64,000 bases of DNA from Thermoanaerobaculia bacterium. Its GTDB lineage: Bacteria; Acidobacteriota; Thermoanaerobaculia; Gp7-AA8. The stretch spans positions 62,001-126,000 of the forward strand of contig JADGNZ010000009.1 in NCBI GenBank assembly GCA_017883205.1. Reading direction: 5' to 3'. Of the stretch, positions 30,118 to 38,741 are shown one piece after another; the stretch's first letter is position 1, and each line of letters begins with the position of its first letter. Under the pieces are notes generated by a model, which worked only from the letters and a program-made list of their open reading frames with translations, did no database searches and was not told where the DNA came from. The position numbers were made by a program, and so were the translations under genes.

Positions 30118-31761
30118 TCACTGCGTGTCCGTGGTTGCCGCGGCCGGACGCGGCGGGGGGTCCGTGCGGCAGACGTTGAGAGATGCCACGTCACGCGCGG
30201 ATGCGTCCTGCGTGATGGTACGCATCACTTCGATCAACATTCGATCCAGCGCAAGCACCTTGAACGGTTCGTCGATCAGTGAGTCGGTCGAGAGCTTCTG
30301 GAGGTAGGCGACTGCCCCTACCGGCGCCTTTCGATCGGAAAGCCGCTCCGCAGCATCAGAATAGGCGACCTTTGCTACAACGCGAATGGTCGTGGGCTGG
30401 TCGCAGGGCCGCCCACCACCGCCACATCGAATGTGCAATTCGCCGCGCATGGCGCCCTGCTGGTCTGCTCCTGCTTGTGAAAGAGTGAGTGAGCGGACGA
30501 TCGCGGCCCCGTCCTGGCGCTCCGTCTCAGCGATTTTCGTGGGCAATTCGGGAAGGTACTGAACGCTTGGCAATGAAAAAATCCGGTGGCAGCCGTTGTC
30601 GCCTGTTCCTGTTGAGAAGGTCAGGTCGATGATCTCGTCGGGCGTCGACTCTCTCGCAGCCGCGCAAGCCACCTCCGCGCGAAATGGGTTCCCATCCTGC
30701 ATTCGTTTGATCGCGATGAATCCACCCGCGTCCTCCGGAACGTCCGCGGCCTGGTGTTTCCTCTGCTGGCCGTGGATCAAAGAAACACGCGGAATGTAGC
30801 CTGGGTACAATTCGACGGGGGTGAAGGCTCCCAGCGCTTTGTCGGTAGCCTCGCTGAACACCGTGAAGTTTTCACCGAGGAGTGCTACGCGGTAGAGGTT
30901 GGCGCGCTCGTATAGGGAAGACAGAAATATGCGTCCCATGCTCGCATCCTTCGCCAGCACGATGACAAGCAGAGTTCGAGGGCCTGTATAAAAGAACGGA
31001 TTGAGCGCGCGATCTTCAGCGTCATTCGTGCGCAGCCGGATGTCGCCTCCAAGAGTCTCCTTGAGTCGCCGCGCCGTCTTGTCGGCCCATTCGGGGTCAT
31101 TGGGAATCTGCTGTCCCTCCCCGGAGAATTTGCCGTCATAGCGACCAAAGAGCGGCATGATCCAAATGCCTGGGTGCGCATTGGCGTCAATGAACTGGCG
31201 CAAGCGCTTCGCGACACAAGTCACGTCCACCTGCCCCGCACAACTGCTGCTCTTACCGGCTGCGGTGTACGGAACACCGTCGGTCACGATGACCGTCACT
31301 GACTCATCGTTGGCGTGGCCGACGATCTCGTCGAGATTCGTATCACCATGAGTCACGGTGTAGTTGATGGTGTCTTCCTGAGTCGGCAGATCGACAAGTC
31401 CCTCGGCGCTGAAAGCCTGAATGCGTGCGAGGGAAAACTCGACGCCGGAAGTGGGAGCACCAATCGAAGAACGCTTGACCCATTGAGCGAGCGGACTCAT
31501 GACGCCAGGGATGCTGAAGCCATGCATGGAACCTGAGGCATCGAGGAAGATTTGTACGCTGGCGGCTCGATCGGCCGGTCGCTCGTCTCGAACACAAAGG
31601 TCGTACGCGGCGAGAGGAGTACCGGCGGGCGTTCCCTTCAAGTCGATCGCAAGTACGGACGGGGGGGGCGGTGACACATCCTGATGCTCGGGTGGCCGGC
31701 AACCCGCGATCGTCAGTAGGGCGGCACAAGTCAGTGCGGAAACAACGATGACTCTTTTCAT
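30118..31761 (-). CDS. vWA-domain lipoprotein
   Basis: A 547-residue lipoprotein: signal peptide with lipobox TIAGC (lipidated Cys21). A von Willebrand A-like domain begins near residue 68, with the MIDAS motif FLDASGSMHGF (D74, S76, S78) and a later VTVIVTDGVPY, consistent with Mg-dependent ligand binding. After the vWA comes an Ig-like or beta-rich region with several Cys pairs (SSSCAGQVDVTCVAK, IRCGGGGRPC). I chose the ATG at 31761; a TTG two codons earlier is weaker. It lies between the ASKHA and MotA-like genes. The vWA module resembles that of the channel fusion protein, suggesting paired periplasmic sensors or adhesins. Confidence 0.85.
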   Translation of the reverse strand: MKRVIVVSALTCAALLTIAGCRPPEHQDVSPPPPSVLAIDLKGTPAGTPLAAYDLCVRDERPADRAASVQIFLDASGSMHGFSIPGVMSPLAQWVKRSSIGAPTSGVEFSLARIQAFSAEGLVDLPTQEDTINYTVTHGDTNLDEIVGHANDESVTVIVTDGVPYTAAGKSSSCAGQVDVTCVAKRLRQFIDANAHPGIWIMPLFGRYDGKFSGEGQQIPNDPEWADKTARRLKETLGGDIRLRTNDAEDRALNPFFYTGPRTLLVIVLAKDASMGRIFLSSLYERANLYRVALLGENFTVFSEATDKALGAFTPVELYPGYIPRVSLIHGQQRKHQAADVPEDAGGFIAIKRMQDGNPFRAEVACAAARESTPDEIIDLTFSTGTGDNGCHRIFSLPSVQYLPELPTKIAETERQDGAAIVRSLTLSQAGADQQGAMRGELHIRCGGGGRPCDQPTTIRVVAKVAYSDAAERLSDRKAPVGAVAYLQKLSTDSLIDEPFKVLALDRMLIEVMRTITQDASARDVASLNVCRTDPPPRPAAATTDTQ

Positions 31762-31774
31762 TACCAATCTCTCG

Positions 31775-34645
31775 TCACACCTTTGGCAGCCACTGTTTTT
31801 CGATCAGCAATTGAAGTGGCCCGCGGGTGTACCGCACGCCGCTGTGATATTCATCCGTCTGGAGATCCGCCCGCAACAACCCGGCATCGAAGGCCTGGGT
31901 CGCCCAGGCCTTCCCGTTCTCCGTCTGCAACCGGGTCCTGAAGGCTGCTTCGTCAAATTCGAGGGCGTCGTTGACGAATTTCTTATCAGCTGCTTCGCCT
32001 ACGAAGAGCGCATGCCAGGGATACCTCACCTCTCCGTTGGCGGAGTCGATTCCGATCGGGAGCTTAGCCGCTATCTCCTTCTCCGGAGAATCGACCGCCA
32101 TCGTCGCGACTCGCAGACATCCGCTGGCAACAGCTTGCTTCGGATTGTTGACGTGATGGGCACTTAGATCCAGCTTGACTCCATGTTGAGCCTCCATGGC
32201 CGCGGAGAGATTCTTCGCAAGCCGGCCGATTTCTTCTTTTACGAAGGCCGCCCCCTCCTCTTGCATCGGATCGGCCATGAGCTCATAGAATCGCCAACCG
32301 TTTCCGAGCGGGTACAAAGAGACCTTCTCTACGGGGTCGTGTTGCGAGCCGCGAGAGATGTACGAGCCAAGGAACGCCTCGAGGGCGACGAAGAGGAGTT
32401 GGTAGTACCGGTCTACCTCCGGTTTCCGGCGAGCCCAGTCCTTGCGGTCCGCCTTTCCCCTAGCGATGTTCATGGCGGCAGTGGCATATGCTTCGAGGTC
32501 GAGAGATTGCGCGCCTCGCCTCAGGAAGTACGATCCACCCACTTCCAGCGATCCGATCTGATCCTTGGCCGGACCATCGGTACTCCTGCCGATGGAGACG
32601 TCCAACGTTCCGCCGCCGAGATCTGCCGTGAACACCAATTCCTTCGCATGGGGTTGACCGAGAGAGGTCACGCCTGCAGTAGCTTCGTCGACGAACCGCG
32701 TCTTCGCGCGTGCCGTTGCAGGGTCTCCGCCTGTCCGGTTCGAAGCACGTTCGACCACACTGGCGATTTCTCCTTTGAACATTTCGAGGCGCTTCGCCGT
32801 GAACGTAAGCGGATACGAGAAGACACCCCGCACATTCAGGGGGCGGTCTCTAACTTGCCTCGAGGCCCCGATCAGTCCATGGATGAGCATCTCGGTCAGG
32901 TATTCGATGCGAATCTGGGCACGCAGCGGATCCGATTTGAATAGAAAGTCGTCGCGTGTAACGCTGTTGCAGCATGGCGTGCTGACGATACGCGCGACGC
33001 GATGGTCCTGACAGTAGACTGACTGAAAGCTCGTGTCGTCTGCGGCGCCCTTCGGAGCCAGACGATCTGCGGCGCCTTCGAAGTCGGCGGAGACGGTCAA
33101 TCCAACTACAGCCTGTCTCAGGTCAGAGCCGCTCAATTCATGCGAATCCGAGTGTGTCCCCTCCAGACTGAAGCGAAGGGCTGTGTTGGAGCTGCCGAAA
33201 TCGAAGCCGACGAAGAACTCGATTGGCGGCAATCCGCTGCGCGTTTCCTTGCGGCTCAGCAGCACCGTGCATGAAGCCTTCACGCTAGAGGTATTGGACA
33301 ACTCGAATGCCGGCAGCTCCGTGGCTTTACTCTCCGTGCGGATGCGGTTTTCACCGACGCCGCGCACATTCTTAGCGGAAGACGGAACTTGAATCGTTAA
33401 CCCGTCAGCAGTAGCAATGTCGAACCAGCTCCAGGTTGGCGGCACCAGGGTGGGGTTCGGATACATGGCAATCGACCCGGCCATGCTCGCAGCAGGGAGG
33501 AAGATCCACGAAATGTCGGCTGGCAGTCCCTTGAGCCCGAGCGTTACCTCGACGCGATTGTTGACCTTGCGAGCGCGGCCGGTGTTTACCAATCGCGCAT
33601 TCTCGATTCGCACAGGCAGCGGTATGGCTGCCACAGGCGCCGCCGGGTCGGGGTCACCTGGCCAGAGATAGCTCGAGTAATTGAGATCGTCGAGGCGATC
33701 GATAACCCGAAACGGAGTCCCGGGCTGCAGATCGAACGTCAGGTTTCGCACCGGTAGATTCGCGAGCGCGCTCACCGCAGGGTAAACGAACGTAACGGTG
33801 GCCTGATCTCTGTCGACGATAGGCGCCGGAGGCATCCGTATGGCTTTGGAGGGATCAGCCCACTGCAGCGCGCGCTCGCGCCATACGACGAATTCGCCGT
33901 CAGCCCAGGCGCATCCGTAGTCAGAGAGTAGAAGTTGCCTGGTCTGTTGGCACTTCGGGCACTTGAGCGCGAACATTGGGCTGTCTGGGGCCGGCTTCAC
34001 ACTCGCGGGAAGGAGCGGAGCGGCGCACTCTGCGCAGCGCGGGAACAGGAACGAGCCGTCTCCCGTGGGAACCAGGATCTCCGTGGATTCCAACGTGTAT
34101 GGGTCCAGAAAACTGAACGGGGTCAGCACGACTTCGCTCTCGGGAGTGGTGGTCGCAGGTCCGACGGCGCGCGGGCTGATGATCGGCGACAGCCGACAAC
34201 AGAACGGCGCTGAGTTGCGCTGCTTTGCTTTTGCTTTCTCGTCCAGGTTTTTGACAAGCTCGGTCAGCCGGCCGCGGACACGTTCTGTAATGGGAGCGGT
34301 TGCATCCCATGGACTTCCCGCGAGGTGCTCGTCGGGCAACGGCCGCACGAGGAGCACCGGGCTCACGACTCCAACGATCTTCCCTTCGCGGTCCAGCCAA
34401 GAGATTTTATCGAACACAGGGGCGCCGTCCCCACGTCCTCCTTGACGAGGTACCCAATTGAGAAATGGCTGTCCTTTCAGGGGCTGCTCAATCACCTTCA
34501 AGTCGTCGTTCAAGTACCAGAGAAGAAGCTTCCACCAGGCGTTTCGCTTCTGCTCGATCTCCAGCGTCAAGTTGCCGGTGGCCTCGAGCGCAGCCAGGTA
34601 TGCGAGGTCTTCATGGAAGAAATTGCCAATCGAAAGCGGATTCAT
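31775..34645 (-). CDS. ASKHA (actin/Hsp70-like) ATPase with zinc ribbon
   Basis: A 956-residue cytosolic protein. Residues about 200-235 contain a zinc-ribbon-like pair, CAEC and CPKC. The middle (about 290-460) is beta-rich. The C-terminal about 480 residues form an actin/Hsp70-type ATPase: phosphate-1 loop VGFDFGSSNTALRFS (about 478-492), phosphate-2 loop FTADLGGGTLDVSIG (about 671-685) and a helical C-terminus. It resembles Hsp70-like virulence-factor proteins of the SrfB type in general layout only; I cannot assign a family. The start overlaps the tubulin-like gene's stop (ATGA), so an actin-like and a tubulin-like NTPase are translationally coupled. Confidence 0.83.
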   Translation of the reverse strand: MNPLSIGNFFHEDLAYLAALEATGNLTLEIEQKRNAWWKLLLWYLNDDLKVIEQPLKGQPFLNWVPRQGGRGDGAPVFDKISWLDREGKIVGVVSPVLLVRPLPDEHLAGSPWDATAPITERVRGRLTELVKNLDEKAKAKQRNSAPFCCRLSPIISPRAVGPATTTPESEVVLTPFSFLDPYTLESTEILVPTGDGSFLFPRCAECAAPLLPASVKPAPDSPMFALKCPKCQQTRQLLLSDYGCAWADGEFVVWRERALQWADPSKAIRMPPAPIVDRDQATVTFVYPAVSALANLPVRNLTFDLQPGTPFRVIDRLDDLNYSSYLWPGDPDPAAPVAAIPLPVRIENARLVNTGRARKVNNRVEVTLGLKGLPADISWIFLPAASMAGSIAMYPNPTLVPPTWSWFDIATADGLTIQVPSSAKNVRGVGENRIRTESKATELPAFELSNTSSVKASCTVLLSRKETRSGLPPIEFFVGFDFGSSNTALRFSLEGTHSDSHELSGSDLRQAVVGLTVSADFEGAADRLAPKGAADDTSFQSVYCQDHRVARIVSTPCCNSVTRDDFLFKSDPLRAQIRIEYLTEMLIHGLIGASRQVRDRPLNVRGVFSYPLTFTAKRLEMFKGEIASVVERASNRTGGDPATARAKTRFVDEATAGVTSLGQPHAKELVFTADLGGGTLDVSIGRSTDGPAKDQIGSLEVGGSYFLRRGAQSLDLEAYATAAMNIARGKADRKDWARRKPEVDRYYQLLFVALEAFLGSYISRGSQHDPVEKVSLYPLGNGWRFYELMADPMQEEGAAFVKEEIGRLAKNLSAAMEAQHGVKLDLSAHHVNNPKQAVASGCLRVATMAVDSPEKEIAAKLPIGIDSANGEVRYPWHALFVGEAADKKFVNDALEFDEAAFRTRLQTENGKAWATQAFDAGLLRADLQTDEYHSGVRYTRGPLQLLIEKQWLPKV

Positions 34646-35949
34646 TTGCCCGCCCTCCTGCGCATCAGTCGGTACAGCAGTTCGGCGGCCGCGGCGCGAA
34701 GCACACTTTCGGCCTCTGGGTACGCGGCCTCGAGAATCGGATGAAGTCGCTCAGGAAGTTCCGCCGACGCCAGTGCTTCCCTCAACGCGGTGAAGTCGAC
34801 AATCGCGGGCTGCCTCGCCACCAGAGCGCCATCAAGCTGCCGGAACGTGTCGGCCATCGCGGCCGAGACTTTGGGGATGAATTTATCGAACGACTCTCCC
34901 TCAACGCGATCCATCCACTTCTTCCAGAACTGGAGCACACCGTCCCTTAGGAATCTCCCGACATATGCGCGGCTCAGGGGGTCCCGGCTGATAGTCTGCA
35001 GAAAGTTCCCGCTCACCAGGTAGCGGACAGCGTTCTTTGCCTTCTGCGAGCGATCCTTGAGTGCATCGCGAAGACGATTCACGCCGGCCACGTCGTCAGG
35101 AATACCGCCGATGGTTGTCGTCACAGGATTCTCGTATTCCTGCAACAGCCTGCTGATCCACCACGCACCTGCCCAGATCGGATTGCGGTCGGGAGGGAAC
35201 TTGCGGTCCGCGTCCTTGTCCCAGATCTCGTCCTGCGGGGACTCGAGCACCCGCCGCACGAAAAGCTTGGTGCCGCCGGCATCATACGCGTCGATATTCC
35301 GAACAAATTCCTCGTGGTTCTGATCGTGGCGGTCGACCAGATCGGCGTTGGCACGTGCCTCGCGAAATGTCAGATACCGACCCAGAGCAATGACGCTGAT
35401 GAAGCGCACCCCTCGGGAGCGGAGCAACTGAAGAATCGACGGAGTGAATCCGGTGCCTGCGCCCCCGAACGTGGAAGTAATCACGACCGCGCCGTCGACA
35501 TCGCCGAGGGCCGCGTACAGGTCAGAGATGAGCTTCCCAGCGTAGTACGGCCACGCAAAACCAAGGGCCGCGGGCGTCGCAAAAAGCCCTTCGTCGAGTC
35601 TGGCTTCGCGCAGTTTTTGCGACGCGTATGCCATTTCCGGCTTCATCGGCCGACTGCTGGCAGCGCTATTGATCACGGTCTCAATGTTTGCTTTGTCAAC
35701 CTTGAGGGAATGCCGCTCGAATGAAAACCGACTGCTTGCAGAGGTATCGATGAGGAAATCGCGCAACACCTCCCACGCCGGCCTGCGATCGCCGCCTTTT
35801 TCCGTCTCCTGATCGATCACGATTACCTTCACTTGCGGCACCGCTCCGGAGTTTTCGAGCGGCCCTATGCGCAGGAGATGCGCTCGCAGAAAGAAATCGA
35901 GAGCAGTTTGTCCCGTGCCACCAAGTGCAACGATCGCAAGGCTTGCCAT
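34642..35949 (-). CDS. Tubulin/FtsZ-like GTPase
   Basis: A 435-residue cytosolic protein. The N-terminal nucleotide loop is AIVALGGTGQTALDFFLRA (residues about 5-23). The tubulin signature appears as TSTFGGAGTGFTPSILQLL (about 155-173), a variant of the GGGTG(T/S)G motif, followed by a strand-helix pair (FISVIALGRYL). The C-terminal half is helical with no match to the usual FtsZ tail. This fits divergent bacterial tubulin-like (Tubulin_2/FtsZl) proteins rather than cell-division FtsZ. It lies 8 bp after the preceding membrane-protein gene and overlaps the ASKHA gene. GTP binding is likely; polymerisation is inference. Confidence 0.82.
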   Translation of the reverse strand: MASLAIVALGGTGQTALDFFLRAHLLRIGPLENSGAVPQVKVIVIDQETEKGGDRRPAWEVLRDFLIDTSASSRFSFERHSLKVDKANIETVINSAASSRPMKPEMAYASQKLREARLDEGLFATPAALGFAWPYYAGKLISDLYAALGDVDGAVVITSTFGGAGTGFTPSILQLLRSRGVRFISVIALGRYLTFREARANADLVDRHDQNHEEFVRNIDAYDAGGTKLFVRRVLESPQDEIWDKDADRKFPPDRNPIWAGAWWISRLLQEYENPVTTTIGGIPDDVAGVNRLRDALKDRSQKAKNAVRYLVSGNFLQTISRDPLSRAYVGRFLRDGVLQFWKKWMDRVEGESFDKFIPKVSAAMADTFRQLDGALVARQPAIVDFTALREALASAELPERLHPILEAAYPEAESVLRAAAAELLYRLMRRRAGK

Positions 35950-35957
35950 TCAGTACC

Positions 35958-36599
35958 TCATGTCCGATCTCTGGTCGTTTTTTGATGTCGTCGCGCAGTG
36001 GAATAGATATTGGGAAGAAGGGCGTAGACGACATACGCGAGCAACGCACCGACGATGGACGCCGACACGACGCTGGCGAACACCAGCAACGGATTGTCCA
36101 TCACAAAGGCTCCCCGTTTTCCCACGACGTAGCCTGTCGTCTGACGCCGCATCGCGAGAGCGTTCTGCGTCTGGTCCGGCGTGAGAACCTGCTTCTGTGC
36201 GGGATTCGTGGTGGCGTCGACTACCTTCACGTACAAGGGGTCGACACCTACCCACTGCCACGCGGGCGGCCAGATTGTGAGTACCAGACCGACGAGGAGC
36301 GCAACCGCTGCAGGAATGAGCGCACCCCAAAGGCATCGCTTGCCGATCCGGAGGTAGTCGCGATCCGTCAAGGCTAGAACGAGGGGTAGAACAAACGGTA
36401 ACAAAAACCCGACCAGGAAGAACCCCCATACGACTTCATCGATCAACGTGGCGACGCTCTGATCGATGTGGTCCAGCTTCGTAATAACTTGGTCGATTTG
36501 ATCGTGGGTCCCGCGAATCGTGGTTTGTCGATTGCACCCAACTCCTATCAGAAGAAGGGCGCTGACGAGCAGAACGGCCTTCCATCGCTTCGCCTTCAT
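35958..36599 (-). CDS. Membrane protein with lipobox-like N-terminus, first gene of the operon
   Basis: A 213-residue protein. The ATG at 36599 follows a strong GGAGGTG ribosome site; two GTG codons just upstream lie within that site. The N-terminal hydrophobic segment ends GVGC (Cys22), a weak lipobox. A helical stretch (DQIDQVITKLDHIDQSVATL) is followed by TMs at about 58-78 and 92-110, a loop of about 60 residues containing LTPDQTQNALAMRRQTTG, and a final TM at about 168-192. No family recognised. Gaps to the following genes are short, so it belongs to the same transcript as the tubulin-like and later genes. Confidence 0.78.
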   Translation of the reverse strand: MKAKRWKAVLLVSALLLIGVGCNRQTTIRGTHDQIDQVITKLDHIDQSVATLIDEVVWGFFLVGFLLPFVLPLVLALTDRDYLRIGKRCLWGALIPAAVALLVGLVLTIWPPAWQWVGVDPLYVKVVDATTNPAQKQVLTPDQTQNALAMRRQTTGYVVGKRGAFVMDNPLLVFASVVSASIVGALLAYVVYALLPNIYSTARRHQKTTRDRT

Positions 36600-36767
36600 C
36601 ACCACCTCCGTCTGTTGTCCTAAAAGGGAGCAGTTGACCTCGCGAGAACGACGATACGCGTCGTTGCGCTCAGTTCCGCGTTTGATCGTTTGGAATTGAT
36701 ACCGATTGCCGCAGGTATTCTAGACTGCCGGGATGGCAATGGTCCAGCTATCGTTCCGGTATCTCGT
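36600..36767. promoter_or_regulatory. Divergent intergenic region between the NTPase/stator operon and the Mla-type operon
   Basis: This 168-bp gap separates two divergently transcribed units and must contain the promoter of at least the minus-strand operon. A ribosome site for the minus-strand gene is visible at 36604-36610. I could not identify confident -35/-10 boxes or operators by eye. Confidence 0.5.
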
Positions 36768-38186
36768 ATGAACGACTCCGCTTCTTCGCCTGCAGGCGCC
36801 CCGCCCGCGATCGAGATCCGAGGCTTGAACAAGCTTTCCGTGCGCGGCGCCGACCTCACCGTGTGGCAGGGAGATCGTGTTGCCATCATCGGAAAGACAG
36901 GGCAAGGCAAGTCAGTGCTGCTCCGGTGTATCCTCGGCCTACTCTCTCCCGACAGTGGCGACCTGCGGCTGATGGGGCGTAAGGTGACACGCCGTTCCAT
37001 CGCCTCGGAAGGCGTTGGCGTCGCCTTCCAGCACCCCGGTCTTCTCGACGCTTGGTCCGTTGCCAAGAATCTCCGTGTCGCCACACGCGACGTTTTGAGT
37101 CGGAGCCGGATTGTTGAACTGCTCGCGTCTGTTGGGTTGACCTCGGTCGATCCCGAATCGTCAGTGACTCTGCTGTCAGGAGGGCAGCAGAAGCGTCTGT
37201 CTCTCCTGCGCGCGCTGCTTCGGGGCAATCGGCTTGTCGTGCTGGACGAGCCGACGAGCGGCCTCGACCCGCGAACAGCCGAGGCGATTGCCGAGATGAT
37301 GGCCGACGCTATCCGAAACGAACCACGTACGCTGCTCCTCGTCACCCACGACTACGAGACCGCTGTCCGGTTGTGCAACCGCATCATCACTCTCAGGCAC
37401 GACGGCACTCTTGTCGAAGTACCGATTCCTTCTACCGGAAGGGTCGTAGATGACGCCGTGGCACTTCGCGACGCGTTGCCGGACGAAGAAGCTACTATCA
37501 AGGGCCGGACCACGCGACCACCACGCTGGGGCATCGTTCCACTCACACTCGACCTGCTCGCCTTCGGCGTGCCACTTGCCGGTGTTGCGATGGGCTTGCT
37601 GGGCACACTGCTCGTGGCGCAGAGCGCGAAAGTCGGGGCTTTTGACGTAAGCCGCTACATTCCAGGAGCCGTCCTCCTCGGAGTCTGCCGCGAGATGGCC
37701 CCACTGGTCGTTGGTTTTCTACTCGCAGCCCGAGCGGGCGCGCGCGTGACGGCGGAACTGGCTGGCATGAGCTACACCGCTCAACTCGACTCCCTCCGGG
37801 CTCTGGGGCGTTCGCCCATCCGTCATTTTTTTCTGCCGTTTCTCACCAGTGCCGCCATCGCTTTCCCAATTTCGATCCTGGCCGGTGCCGCCCTTGCCAT
37901 CGGCGCGGCGGGTTTGTATGTCGGCCTGCCAACCGCAGGATTGAGTATCGGTACTCGCAGATTTTTCGACCTTGCCCGCGAAAGGATGGAAATGGCGCTG
38001 CTCTTCTCCATGCTGCTCAAGGGCGTCGGGATGGCGGCGACGGTGGTGACCGCGTCCTACTGGTGCGGCGCTCGGAGCGTGACCAGCGCGCCTGCCGTTG
38101 GGAGAGCGGTCACGCGCGCTGCGGTCCTGGGGTCGCTATCCGTAGTGCTCGTGGACATCGTTGTTTCGTGGCTCTTTTTCGGATGA
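36768..38186 (+). CDS. Fused MlaF-MlaE-type lipid transporter (ABC ATPase plus permease)
   Basis: A 472-residue protein joining an ABC ATPase to an MlaE-family permease. ATPase (about 10-235): Walker A IIGKTGQGKSVLLR, Q-loop FQHPGLLD, signature LLSGGQQKRLSLLRAL, Walker B LVVLDEPTSGLD and H-loop LLVTHDYE. The permease half (about 255-472) has four to five TMs and the MlaE-typical CREMAPLVVGFLLAARAGAR and ELAGMSYTAQLDSLRALG. These two parts are normally separate genes in Mla/Ttg2/TGD systems, which move phospholipids between membranes. I chose the ATG at 36768 (MNDSASSPAG). It overlaps the next gene region and is divergent from the stator operon. Confidence 0.92.
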   Translation: MNDSASSPAGAPPAIEIRGLNKLSVRGADLTVWQGDRVAIIGKTGQGKSVLLRCILGLLSPDSGDLRLMGRKVTRRSIASEGVGVAFQHPGLLDAWSVAKNLRVATRDVLSRSRIVELLASVGLTSVDPESSVTLLSGGQQKRLSLLRALLRGNRLVVLDEPTSGLDPRTAEAIAEMMADAIRNEPRTLLLVTHDYETAVRLCNRIITLRHDGTLVEVPIPSTGRVVDDAVALRDALPDEEATIKGRTTRPPRWGIVPLTLDLLAFGVPLAGVAMGLLGTLLVAQSAKVGAFDVSRYIPGAVLLGVCREMAPLVVGFLLAARAGARVTAELAGMSYTAQLDSLRALGRSPIRHFFLPFLTSAAIAFPISILAGAALAIGAAGLYVGLPTAGLSIGTRRFFDLARERMEMALLFSMLLKGVGMAATVVTASYWCGARSVTSAPAVGRAVTRAAVLGSLSVVLVDIVVSWLFFG

Positions 38187-38198
38187 AAGGAACGGACA

Positions 38199-38686
38199 TG
38201 AACTACAGGAAGCTCGGCCTCATCTCACTCTTGATTCTGGTGTCGCTTACGATTCACTGTCGGCAGGAGGAGGGACCTACGGAACTTCACTTCACCCTTA
38301 CGTTCAAGGACGCCCAGCAACTTCGCCCCGGCCAGTTCTTCCTGTACAAGGGTGTCCGAATCGGCCAGGCGACTTCTGTAACCCTCGATGGTTCTGGTGT
38401 GGTGAAGGTCAGTATGACGGTCGACGAGACGCATCGCGAACAGGTATACCGGGAAGCAACGTTCACGATCGAGAAGCTCAGTCTGCTGAACCCCAGCGGC
38501 GAGCATCAAATCGTCATGACGGATGGCGGCGATACCCACACACCGATTGAGGAAGGCGCTGTCATCGCCGGGAGCGAGGGCTGGCTCAGCGACGCAGCGG
38601 AGAAGGCTGGGCAGCTAGTGAATACCGCCACCGATCTAGCTTCGGACGCTGCCAAGAAACTCGGCGACAAGGCAAAGAAACCCTGA
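38199..38686 (+). CDS. MCE/MlaD-like substrate-binding protein
   Basis: A 162-residue exported protein with an N-terminal hydrophobic anchor (LGLISLLILVSLTIHC). A single MCE domain spans about 30-110: FTLTFKDAQQLRPGQFFLY, then KGVRIGQATSVTLDGSG and TVDETHREQVYREA. The C-terminal about 45 residues form an amphipathic Ala/Lys-rich helix. I prefer the ATG at 38199 because it has AAAGGA 7 bases upstream; an ATG at 38183 overlaps the transporter stop (ATGA) and is the alternative. MlaD-type proteins form hexameric rings that carry lipid for the adjacent ABC transporter. A terminator-like hairpin follows. Confidence 0.86.
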
Positions 38687-38690
38687 TCCA

Positions 38691-38727
38691 AAAGGCGGCC
38701 TGCGCGACCTCTCGCGCGGGCCGCCTC
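38691..38727. terminator. Bidirectional terminator-like hairpin
   Basis: GGCGGCC-T-GCGCGA and TCGCGC-G-GGCCGCC form a long stem with one mismatch around CCTC. An AAAA run on the left becomes a T-tract for the minus-strand gene at 38742, and the hairpin also closes the plus-strand Mla-type operon. Confidence 0.75.
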
Positions 38728-38741
38728 GGGTTGCTACTGCG

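Noticed and set aside
34642..35949. Cell-division ftsZ
   Set aside because: The signature loop is altered and late, the FtsZ C-terminal tail is missing, and there are no division genes around it.
24430..36599. Classical Zorya defence system
   Set aside because: A MotA/MotB-like pair resembling ZorA/ZorB is present, but no ZorC-like, ZorD helicase or ZorE nuclease gene is seen; the partners are NTPases of other folds.
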